A stretch of DNA of 64,000 nt from contig NZ_JACHLC010000001.1 of the NCBI RefSeq assembly GCF_014207845.1, forward strand, positions 1,736,001 through 1,800,000, given 5' to 3'. The stretch is from Chryseobacterium shigense. GTDB lineage: Bacteria > Bacteroidota > Bacteroidia > Flavobacteriales > Weeksellaceae. Within the stretch, counting starts at the first letter, position 1; each line of letters starts with the position of its first letter. The position numbers and the translations under genes are program-made. The notes below the pieces were generated by a model, which did no database searches, was not told the origin of the DNA, and saw only the letters and a list, made by a program, of their open reading frames with translations. Positions 43,604-53,800 of the stretch are shown here, in pieces.

Positions 43604-46026
43604 CCGATAATATAATTTTTATGTTTAATAGTTTTTATTTCTGTTTGGTTGATCCACAGGTGATCTTCTTTGATACTTCCAATTTCAAATGCTTTTGGAT
43701 TTCCTTTCAATCCTGTTCCGAGGAATTTTGAATAGGCTTCTTTGGCTACCCAGAACCTTGTGGTCCATTCTGCCTGATTTCTGTCTTTTAATAAAGCTAA
43801 TTCGTGATCCGTAAATACCAGATCGTAAAATCCGGAGCTGCGTTCTTCTATGATTTCCATGTCAATTCCCACCGGGCCGCCATAGCGTGCAATACCAACT
43901 GCGTCTTTTCCTTTGTGAGCTAGTGAAATATGGATATTTTCTATAATATTACCCATCAGATAGGGTTTTCCGGCTACATTGGAACGGATCTCAAAAGCGA
44001 TGGGGAAACAAGGATGATTTTTCTGTTCACGGAGAAGGTTTCGTACGGCATCTTTTACTGCTACACGGCTTACCATCCAGTTTTTCCGCTTGTTAGGTAA
44101 CAGCTGTTGATGATATTGCTTTTCCGTCTGATTGAAATAACGCTTTAAGATAAAATCCCACGAAGCCACTCTTGTGTAAGCCTGATGAAAGAAAAATACC
44201 TCAGGTGCTATTTCCTCCGAAAGACGGTTATGCAAAGGCGACATCGAAACATTCCAGAGAGGCTCATCAATTTCAAGACGGCGGTTCTGCCAGCCTGTAA
44301 TGGCACACCATACCTTTCCATCTCTTTTAAGAACAATATCTGCTATGGCAAACTCATCATTAAGTTCTGTAAGGATGCAGGTACATTCAAAAAGGCCGTC
44401 CTGATCCGTCATATCTCCGAAGAATTCAATATCCCTGATCTTCACAGGAAAGGCAATACGGTCTTTCGTTAAGGTAAGCTGCAGCCACAACCCGAAAAGT
44501 TGTCCGGCATTATCCAGCAAAGAACCTTTTCCTCCGTTTCCTTTAATTTTTCCGATAATACCTTTAGTTCCCACCGCTGAAACTTCTGTAATTCCCTGAT
44601 ACAATTCTCCGTGAAACATATGTTTATCATAAATCTCTTCAGGTGTTCTCTCAATTGACAGAAGATCTCCTACCGATACATTGAAGACCGGAGCTGCCGG
44701 AGCAGAGGAAGCCAGTAGGATTTCTGCATTGGCAAAGTTCTCAATATCAAGATAGGCATGGTTAGGTGAACGCCACTCTCCTTTTACTGTTTTTTCAAAG
44801 GGTTTGGCTACATTCATCCACTGAAATACACTTACATTCATGATTTTATGAACATGTGTACCTGGTATTTCTGCCTGAGCGGTTTCAGCTAAAAGCTCAA
44901 AAATCATAGTCATTGGAATCACCGGCTCCATATCTGAAACATGGGGCCATCCTTTAGGCTGTCTTAATAAGCTGTGATCAATGAGATAAGGATGTGTATC
45001 TAAATTGATATACAGAAGTTTTGAAAAGTGCTTATTTACTGATATTTCAGGCATCGCAGGTTTTAAAACTGTAATTTCCGGACGGTTTTGGAACAGCGTC
45101 AGAACTTCTTCCTGCATCCTGATCATATCTGTAATATTTTCCTGAAAGGCCTGAACAAGAGGATGTCCTGTCTTGGCTCCCGTTGCGGAAATATTGTTTT
45201 GCTTTGATAATTCAAAAGACTGAGCCAGCGTTTTAATTTCTTTAAAATCACGGATAATTGGAGAACCTAATTGTAATTTAATTCCCTTTCCTAATGATTT
45301 TTTAGATTGATTCTGTACTTCTAAAAAGTCTAATTCCACGGTTTTACCTTCTACAAATAATGCGGCTACAACACGTTGCAGCTGGGCCAGTGCAGATCTT
45401 GTGGCTACACTGGAAGCAATGGTACTGAATGCTTTTCCTTTCAGCGTATCATCAATAAATCCTATTAAGCCTCCCGTACCTATCTGGATAAAGCATCTTG
45501 CGCCTTCTTCATACAGTTTATCGGTAAGTTCACGGAATCTGACGGGCTGAATAAGATGCTCAGCACTTAATTTTCTGATCGCTTCCTGATCTGAAGGGTA
45601 AGGTTCCAAAGTTGTTGCAGACCATAATGGAATTTTTGTCTGCTGAAACTGTGCTTTTTCCATTCCTGCTAGGATCACATCCAGTTTATCTGCAATAAAC
45701 GGTGAGTGAAAGCCAGACTGAAATGGCAATATCTGGTGAAATACCTGCCTGGATTTTAATAATGGGACCAATTCGTCCAGCGCTGCATTGCTTCCGCAAA
45801 GAATAACCTGATTAGGACAATTATCATTGGAAATGTAAAGGTTCGGAATGGTATCAATAACAAGCTTTATGGCATCAATACCCGCTCCGATTGCAATGAA
45901 TCTGGAGTCTTTCAATTCAAAAGTTTCGGGATTTAAAACATCAATCAAAGCTTTGACAGAGTTTACTTCAGCCAGTTCTGAGGAATATCCTGCGAGCCAT
46001 TCTCCCAGACTGTGTCCTGCATTCAT
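43591..46026 (-). CDS. AT (C-terminal part)-DH-PPTase polyketide protein
   Basis: An 811-residue protein. It begins inside an acyltransferase domain: GHSLGEWLAGY, the AT nucleophile elbow, lies at residues 4-14, so the preceding AT half sits in the upstream gene. A dehydratase-like double-hotdog part follows (about 335-600, His in HPYLIDHSLL near 347). A Sfp-type phosphopantetheinyl transferase closes it (about 610-811, VGIDMEII near 718 and WVAKEAYSKF near 763). It supplies chain dehydration and its own carrier activation. Start ATG overlaps the upstream stop (ATGA). Confidence 0.85.
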   Translation of the reverse strand: MNAGHSLGEWLAGYSSELAEVNSVKALIDVLNPETFELKDSRFIAIGAGIDAIKLVIDTIPNLYISNDNCPNQVILCGSNAALDELVPLLKSRQVFHQILPFQSGFHSPFIADKLDVILAGMEKAQFQQTKIPLWSATTLEPYPSDQEAIRKLSAEHLIQPVRFRELTDKLYEEGARCFIQIGTGGLIGFIDDTLKGKAFSTIASSVATRSALAQLQRVVAALFVEGKTVELDFLEVQNQSKKSLGKGIKLQLGSPIIRDFKEIKTLAQSFELSKQNNISATGAKTGHPLVQAFQENITDMIRMQEEVLTLFQNRPEITVLKPAMPEISVNKHFSKLLYINLDTHPYLIDHSLLRQPKGWPHVSDMEPVIPMTMIFELLAETAQAEIPGTHVHKIMNVSVFQWMNVAKPFEKTVKGEWRSPNHAYLDIENFANAEILLASSAPAAPVFNVSVGDLLSIERTPEEIYDKHMFHGELYQGITEVSAVGTKGIIGKIKGNGGKGSLLDNAGQLFGLWLQLTLTKDRIAFPVKIRDIEFFGDMTDQDGLFECTCILTELNDEFAIADIVLKRDGKVWCAITGWQNRRLEIDEPLWNVSMSPLHNRLSEEIAPEVFFFHQAYTRVASWDFILKRYFNQTEKQYHQQLLPNKRKNWMVSRVAVKDAVRNLLREQKNHPCFPIAFEIRSNVAGKPYLMGNIIENIHISLAHKGKDAVGIARYGGPVGIDMEIIEERSSGFYDLVFTDHELALLKDRNQAEWTTRFWVAKEAYSKFLGTGLKGNPKAFEIGSIKEDHLWINQTEIKTIKHKNYIIGWTL

Positions 46027-47822
46027 GTCGGGAACAATTCCGAGCTTTTCAGGGCATTATCCAGAATGCTGCATTTGTTGAAAATTCCTAATGCATCATT
46101 TAATAAGCCTTCTCCTTCTGCTTCAATAGGTTCATTTAATCCAAAATAACGGCTGACACTTTCAACTTCGCCTTTTGCCAAGCCATCCAAGCCCGGGAAT
46201 ACGAAGGCTATTTTGCCGCCATCTTTTAGCAAAGGCGTATTGGTGTACCAAATATCCTGTTTATTACGCCAAGGATTATCTTTTGCTACAATTTTAATTG
46301 CTTTTTCTATTCTTTCAGGTGTCGGATCGAATAAGGCAATCCGGTAATTTCCTTCGCCTTTTTCTGTTTCGTTATTCTGTAAAGCTGAAAGAAGTTCTTC
46401 GTTCGTTGGCCTTGCTAAAATCAAAACACGGTCTTTTTTTGGCATATCATAACCTTCAAGAACTACGTGTGCATTGATGCCTCCAAATCCAAAGGCATTG
46501 ACGGCAGCTACTTTCGGCAAGCCCGTTTTCGACCAGTTTTTAGGCTCCTGTACGGGGGCAAACCGGGTATTCTGCATATCCGGAACCGGATTTTCACAGT
46601 ACAATGTTGGCGGTAAGGTATCGTGATGTAAAGCAAGACAGGTCTTAATTAAGCCTGCGATTCCTGCAGCCGGCATGGCATGTCCGATATTGGATTTAAC
46701 GGAACCAATTCCTGCAACAGGAGCAGCTTCTTCTTTACCGAAAAACTGGGCTAAGGTCTGAAGTTCCGTTTTGTCTCCAAGTGGTGTTCCTGTTCCGTGA
46801 GCTTCAAGATAGCCGATCTGCTTTTCGTCCAGATCTGCATTGATCCACGCCTGTTGCAAAGCTTTAAGCTGGCCTTTAACGGATGGACTCATGACGCTGG
46901 TTCCATTACCGTCACTGCTCACGCCAACTCCTTTGATTACTGCATAAATCTTATCCTGATCCCGGACTGCTTCTTCCAGTCGTTTTAACACGACAAAACC
47001 ACAGCCTTCACCAATGAGCAATCCATCGGCATCTGCACTGAACGGTTTGATCTGCTGCTGATGCGACAAAGCTCCCAACTGGGCAAAAATACTCCAGAAA
47101 GCTGCATTCTGTCCTGTATGCACACCGCCTGCAATCACCATATCACAACGTCCGCGGTGAAGTTCCTGTACTGCATGATCTACTGCAAGCAAAGCACTGG
47201 CACAAGCTGCATCTACCGTAAAGGCGGCACCTCCCAGATTAAACCTGTTGGCTACTAAAGAGGCAACCAGATTGGGAATTAATCCCATGGCTGTATCGGC
47301 TGCAAAACGACCTTTCCGTTCCTGAAAAGCATGTTTCACCTTTTCAATATCTTCTGGTGATACCTGGGGCAGCAATTCCTGCAACAGCGAGGAAATCTGT
47401 TCTCCGGTACGTACAATTTCAATGGCACGGGTAGCTCCGGGTCCGGTATAGTTCCCTTTTCCTATGATAATTCCTGTTTTTTCAAGGGAAATCTGTTTTT
47501 TGAATATACCTGCGTCATCCAAAGCTTTCCGAATCAGGTCAAGGGTTAATAAATGATCCGGCTCCGTTCCTTCCACAGCCAATGGCAGAATACCGAAGGC
47601 TGTAGGATCGAATTCATAATCAGGGATAAACCCGCCACGTTTACAGTAAAATCGGTCTACAGGATTTGTCGTATCACTGAAGTGTACAGAATCAATCCGG
47701 TCTGCGGGAACTGTTTGGGTAGAGTCTACTTTATTGATAATATTCTGCCAGAAAGTATCGGCATCCTGTGCCCCGGGAAAGACACAGGAAAGACCGATTA
47801 CGGCAACATCTGTTTTTTTCAT
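46023..47822 (-). CDS. Ketosynthase with truncated AT (KS-AT N-terminal part)
   Basis: A 599-residue protein. The KS domain (about 1-440) is complete: active Cys in TVDAACASALLAVD near 206, His in EAHGTGTPLGD near 342 and SNIGHAMPAAG near 382, so it is not a chain-length-factor-type dead KS. After a linker, an AT begins with KIAFVFPGLDGL near 537 and stops 60 residues later in SSELFPT. In the -1 frame the DNA continues as EKLGIVPDMNAGHSLGEW, the normal AT sequence. A missing A in the AAAA run at 46041-46044 would explain it. See the finding on the frameshift. Confidence 0.85.
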   Translation of the reverse strand: MKKTDVAVIGLSCVFPGAQDADTFWQNIINKVDSTQTVPADRIDSVHFSDTTNPVDRFYCKRGGFIPDYEFDPTAFGILPLAVEGTEPDHLLTLDLIRKALDDAGIFKKQISLEKTGIIIGKGNYTGPGATRAIEIVRTGEQISSLLQELLPQVSPEDIEKVKHAFQERKGRFAADTAMGLIPNLVASLVANRFNLGGAAFTVDAACASALLAVDHAVQELHRGRCDMVIAGGVHTGQNAAFWSIFAQLGALSHQQQIKPFSADADGLLIGEGCGFVVLKRLEEAVRDQDKIYAVIKGVGVSSDGNGTSVMSPSVKGQLKALQQAWINADLDEKQIGYLEAHGTGTPLGDKTELQTLAQFFGKEEAAPVAGIGSVKSNIGHAMPAAGIAGLIKTCLALHHDTLPPTLYCENPVPDMQNTRFAPVQEPKNWSKTGLPKVAAVNAFGFGGINAHVVLEGYDMPKKDRVLILARPTNEELLSALQNNETEKGEGNYRIALFDPTPERIEKAIKIVAKDNPWRNKQDIWYTNTPLLKDGGKIAFVFPGLDGLAKGEVESVSRYFGLNEPIEAEGEGLLNDALGIFNKCSILDNALKSSELFPT

Positions 47823-47841
47823 GGTTATTGTATGCAGAGGT

Positions 47842-50800
47842 TTACCAATTATTTCCGGACATGATGAGTACCTGACTTTCGGTTCCGTATTTAATCTCGT
47901 TAAGGAAAATTTCTTTTCCCTGATCTAATGGAATTAATGAGATACCGCGGCGTTCATATTCTGTTTCAAGGGTTGAAGAAACCATTCCGGCTCCTTTCCA
48001 TGGGCCCCAGTTGATGGAAATCACTTTACCTTTTAATTTTTTGTTTAAAGCTTTTGCATAATCATCCAGCACGGAATTGGCAGCAGCATAGTCTGTCTGT
48101 CCTTTATTCCCATACACTGAAGCAATGCTTGAGAAGAGCACTACAAACTGACAGTCTGCACGAAGCTGTTCTGCCAGTACACGAAGCGGTTTTACTTTGG
48201 TATCAAAGACGCGTTCAAAGGAGCTGGACGTTTTCTGTTTAAATAATTTATCTTCCAAAAGGCCGGCTCCATGAATAACTCCGTCCAAACGGGCATATTT
48301 TTCGTAAATATTCTTTATTAAACCTGATAATCTTTCTTCATCACAAAGATCCAGGGATTCATATACCACTTCGTTTCCCAATTGTTCCATATCCCGGATT
48401 GTGCGAAGAATCTGATTGTTTTTAAAAATTCTGACTGTTTCTTTTTCTATTTTGGCAGGAGAAGTGAATTTTCCGGATTTGATAAGGTGGCTTCTTATTT
48501 CTTCCTTCGTTTTCATTGCTTCAAATTCTCTTAAATCAGCTACGTTCTTTCTCGGATCTGCTGATCTTCCTACCAGAATATAGGTGCATGGGTAAGTTCC
48601 TGACATATGTTTTACGAGCTCGGAGGTGATTCCCTGCCCTCCTCCAAGCACCAAGACCACAGATTCCCTGTCCAGTTGGATATGGGCTTCTTCCAGGCTT
48701 GTTGACAAAGGCGATGGAATGATATCTACTTTATGTCTTTGGTCATGTTTATAAATAACTTCGGAAGGTTTGTCCGTGGTTAATATTTCTTTCAAAGTGA
48801 TATCAGTAATCCGGTCTGCTTCCTGTGGTGTGCTTAAACTGATCAATCTGCAATGAGTCTGCTCAAATTCGCGTGCTAAGCTTTTAAAAAGTCCGGGATG
48901 CCCTTTGTAATGGCGTAAAAGTGTTGTATCAGTAAGCTCCTGAACGTGTGCCGGAATATCTGATATCAGATAGATCCACTTGGCTTTATCAAGATCCATT
49001 TTTTTGATCAGGCCTACATGATCAATGATGCTGTGCTTGATTGGTGAAGAGAATAAATCAAGGATAATGAGCCCGTCAAAACCGGTAAGATCCTTTTCCA
49101 TATCAACCAATTCAGCTATGGCACCATGTTTTTCAAGGGCGTTTTTGATGGCAAGTGTTTGCGGACTGTTGTCCTGTGTAATGGCAAAGCGTTTTCCTTT
49201 TATTAATTCTGTATTCTGTTCTGTGGAAACATCTGTTGGGGTCAGATCAAACCGGAGGCGTGATAATGCGTTTTGTACAGGCTCAATATTGCTGTTTCCG
49301 CTCATTTCGTTGATCCACGATGCTAATCCTTTTAATGTTTTTATCGCAGCCAGTTTTTCCATAAGATCATCAGCCTGTTCCCTATCTCCTCCAAAACCGA
49401 TTTGGGTTTTAAGATCGGCTATAATTTCCATGCGCTTAATGGAATCAATACTTAAATCTGCTTCCAGATCAAGATCCAATCCCAGCATTTCTTTCGGATA
49501 GCCTGTTTTTTCACTTACGATATTCAGAATAGTTTGCTGAAGTTCTTCAAGGGTGAGGCCTGCTTTGTCTTGCGGTTTCGAAGTCTTTGTTTCTACCGGC
49601 TCGGTTTTTTCAGAAACTGTTGAAGTTCCCATACATTCTGTCAACCAGGAAACCAAACCGTTTAAAGTTTTTATTCCTGCAAGCTTTTCCATCACAGTAT
49701 CTTCATTACCCTGATCGCTGCTGAAAGATCCCAATTCAGAACGAAGGGTTCCTATGATCTCAACCTTTTTAATGGAATCTATACTCAGATCAGCTTCAAG
49801 GTCCATTTCCATGCCCAGCATTTCATGAGGATATCCTGTTTTATCGCTGACAACCTGTAACAGTAAGGTTTTAATATCTTTTTTCAAGGGAACCACAACA
49901 GCTTTTTCCTGAATAACAGGCTGTACAGGGACACTTACTACACGCTCATTAGCAGGCTGTGGTATAGATGGAGCATAAACAGGTGCAGGATTGATCTGTG
50001 GATTTTGTCCCAAGAAGGAAAGCATCACGTCACGCTGTGCCTGAATAAGCTGTTTCATAGTGTCTAAATACTCCTGCAGCATACGTTCGGCAGCAGGCTG
50101 GTGTCCCGTTATTGAAGTCTGGTGGTTATTAGTAAAATTGTTCATTGGAATAGGATTTATGATCGGTAAAGCACCATTAGCCGGTAACTGACCTGTCGCC
50201 GGGTGTGCGGTTTGTCCGTTAACACGCCATACAGCAGGACTTTTCTTGTATAGTTCAGATTGATCAATCTGGATCAGTCTGGCATTACGGCCATCGAAGA
50301 GTTTTTTAATATTGAAATTCCGGCCAGTTCCCAGATATTGGGCCAGCATAGTAAGAAGGTGGCTTAGTTTATTACGGCTGCTGTCTTCTGCATACAGGGT
50401 TAAATGATCTTTCTCCAGGCAGGATTTGGTAAGTCCGGAAAGCACTTTTCCAGGGCCTACCTCGATGAATATTCTGGCTCCGTCTTCATACATTGCCTGA
50501 ATTTCCTCAACAAATCTTACCGGCTGCACCAGATGATCAGTGAGTCTTTCTTTGATTTCTGATACCGCTGTTGGGTATGTTTTTGCACTTGTATTCGACC
50601 AAACCGGAATCTGCATTTCGCTGAAAGGAATATCTTTCAAAACCTCATCATATAAGCCTTTGGATTTGGCTAATAAAGGGCTGTGAAATGCACATGCCAC
50701 TTCTAATTTTTTGGCAGAAATATGTTTCTCTTTAAGAGCTTCCATTAATTTGCCGATGGCTGGTGTACTTCCTGCCACCACACATTGAGCCGGAGCATTA

Positions 50801-53800
50801 TAATTCACCGGATAACAGTCTTCTGCCTGTTCCAATATGGATTGCAGTTGTTCTCTTGTGGCACTTACCGCTATCATGGTACCCGGATCACCGCCTTCTA
50901 CTGAGTTCAGAATGGCATAAGCTCTCTGAATACTCAGCTCAACCAGTTTTTCTTCTTCAAAAACTCCGGCAAAGCATAATGCAGGCAATTCACCATAACT
51001 ATGACCCGCCAGCATATCCGGAACAATGTCCAGTGACTTTAAAAATTTGGCTAAAGCAAGATCAACAATTCCCAAAAGAGGTTGTGCCAGACAGGTATCT
51101 TTAATGGTTTCTTTTTGTTGTTTTAAAGCAGAATCATCAAATACAGCCGGCGGAAAAACTACTTTTTCCAGTTCAGGATATCTTCCAATCAATTCACGCA
51201 TGGCCGGAAAAGCCACGAACAGATCACGCGCCATATTGATGCGCTGGCTGCCTTGTCCCGGAAACAGGAAAGCGACTTTTCCATCATGCTTATTAACTGT
51301 AAAAGTATCTTTACTTTCAATGCCGGATAATGCCAGTTCGATGTTCATCATCAGGTGTTCTGCCGTATCGGCAACAATGCTTAACTGAATTGGTTTTTCT
51401 GAACCTACAGCTAAACTGTAAGCTATATCTTTCAGAGAAATAGTATCATTAACCTCTAATAAAGATTTGATCTGAGCCAGTTGGATTTTAGCATCTTCAT
51501 AGGTCTCCCCGCGGAACACGAATAATTCTGACGGCCAGGATTGCAGTACAGCAGAATCATCTTCTTTAGGGTGATTAGTAATAACCGTATGGAAATTAGT
51601 TCCTCCAAATCCGAAAGCACTGATCCCTGCATAACGTTTTTTTTCCTCCCATAATCCGCTTTCTGAATAGAATGCAAAAGGGCTTGTTTGGGTATTATAA
51701 TAAGCATTAGGTTGTTGCAGATGAAGTGTAGGCGGTTTTACACCATGATACACCGCAAGAGAAGCTTTGATTAATCCTGCCAATCCTGCTGCACATTTGG
51801 TATGCCCGATCTGTGTTTTCACGGAACCTAAATGAGTCTGGCCCGGTATAGCTCCTGAACGGCTGAATAAATTGGTGAGTGCACTTAATTCAGTCTTATC
51901 TCCTACTACTGTTCCGGTACCGTGAGCCTCCACTAAACCAATTGATTCGGGGCTGATTCCTGCCTGAGTGTAGGCACGTTCCAAAGCTCGAACCTGTCCT
52001 ATTTTCCTTGGAGCAGTAAGACCTAAAGCTTTTCCGTCGCTGGAACCTCCTACTCCTTTGATCACAGAATAAATACGGTCACCATCGCGAACGGCGTCTT
52101 CATATCTTTTTAATACGAGAATAGCAACGCCTTCACCAAGGGCAATACCATCTGCCTCACTGTCAAATGTTGCACAACGGCCTTTTCTGGAAAGTGCATG
52201 GGTGCTGGAAAACATAAGATAATCATTAATACCGTTATGTAAATCTGCTCCGCCTGCCAGAACCATATCGGATTTTCCCAATACAAGTTCCTGACACGCC
52301 AGATCAATAGCTGCCAAAGATGAAGCACAAGCCGCATCTACAGTATAGTTTCTTCCCCCAAGATCCAGACGGTTGGTAATACGGCCTGCAATAACATTGG
52401 CTAAAATCCCTGGAAATGAATCTTCTGTGGTATGCGGAAATGCGTCTTTAACCTCTTCATGAAGTTCCCCGAAAACCTGCTTATAATAGCCTCTGAAACT
52501 ATAGCTGTTAGCCAGATCATTCCCGCCCTCAGCACCTATAATTACAGAAATATTCTCTCTGTTGATCTGTTTTTCTCCATAGCCGGCATCGTCCATAGCA
52601 CGTTTAGCAACCAATAAGGTTAATAACTGTGTAGGTTCAATGGCTGCGAGAGACTGCGGAGGGATTCCGAATGCCAGAGGATCAAAATCTATTTTAGGAA
52701 TAAAACCACCCCATTTGGAATGGGATACATCCGGGCCGTCTGAATCCGGATGATAGTAAAGTTCTTTATTCCAGCGTTCATCGGGTACTTCTGTAACACT
52801 GTCTCTTCCCCAAATAATATTACGCCAGTATTCTTCCAGATTTTTAGCTCCCGGGAAAATACATTCCATCCCGATAACAGCTACATCCAGGGCTTTTTCT
52901 TTAGATTCCGGTTTTTCCGGTAAAGCTGCCTGTTCAATATATTGGTAATTATCAATACTTACGTTCTTGTGAAGGGACGCAAGGGAAATCACCCGGTTTT
53001 GCATAGTGGCAACCTGGCCTATCATGTACATACCGAGATCCAACTGCTGATTTTTAGGGATATTAACAAGTTTATCGCCTTGACGGTCAATTCCTTTTGC
53101 CGCAATACGTAAACGGCCCACATTTAATTTTTCAAGCTGTTCCCAAACTTCTTTTTTATCTGTTCCGGCTGCCAGAAGCTTGTTCTTTTCAGCACTGAAA
53201 TGTTTTGCAAAAGCTGTATTTAAACAGCGTGTTTCGTGGCCCGGTGCTGTTTCCAGTAAAACGGTATCTTTTGCCTGCATAGCCTGTACCTGGAATTCTT
53301 CCTGAATAGCTCCTGTACTTACTGCTTCTTCAGTGTACAGATATGCCGTTCCTATCAAAACCCCTACTTTTACGCCTCTGGCTGCTAACGGAGCTGCCAT
53401 TACGGAAACGAATGCCGTTGAAAATGCGTCGTGAATACCTCCGGCAAAAAACACACTGATATTCTCCGGATTGTCTTCTTTTAAAATGCGTTCAATCTGT
53501 TTTTCCCACAGGACCATACTTGAAAGCGGACCTACGTGGCCTCCGCACTCACGTCCTTCAAAAATAAAGTTGGCAGCTCCTTCTTTCAGGAAAATATCCA
53601 GCAGCGCAGGAGAAGGAACATGAAGGAAGGTGGTTATTCCTGCTTTTTCAAATACTTTCGCCTGTGCAGGTCTTCCCCCTGCAATAAGGACTACCGGAGG
53701 TTTGGCTTCCAATATGTATGAAGTCTGTTCTTCTCTCAGTTCCTGAGGGGCAAAACCTAACATACCAACTCCCCACGTTTTTTCACCGGCCAGCTTTTTT

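Noticed and set aside
46036..46048. Programmed -1 frameshift site
   Set aside because: The A-run is CTG AAA AGC in frame 0, which does not form an X-XXY-YYZ heptamer, so programmed slippage is not supported; a simple indel or reinitiation is as likely.
49025..49501. 158-codon plus-strand ORF opposite the giant PKS
   Set aside because: Antisense to the two ACP domains and linker; Ser/Phe-rich translation without a family or promoter.
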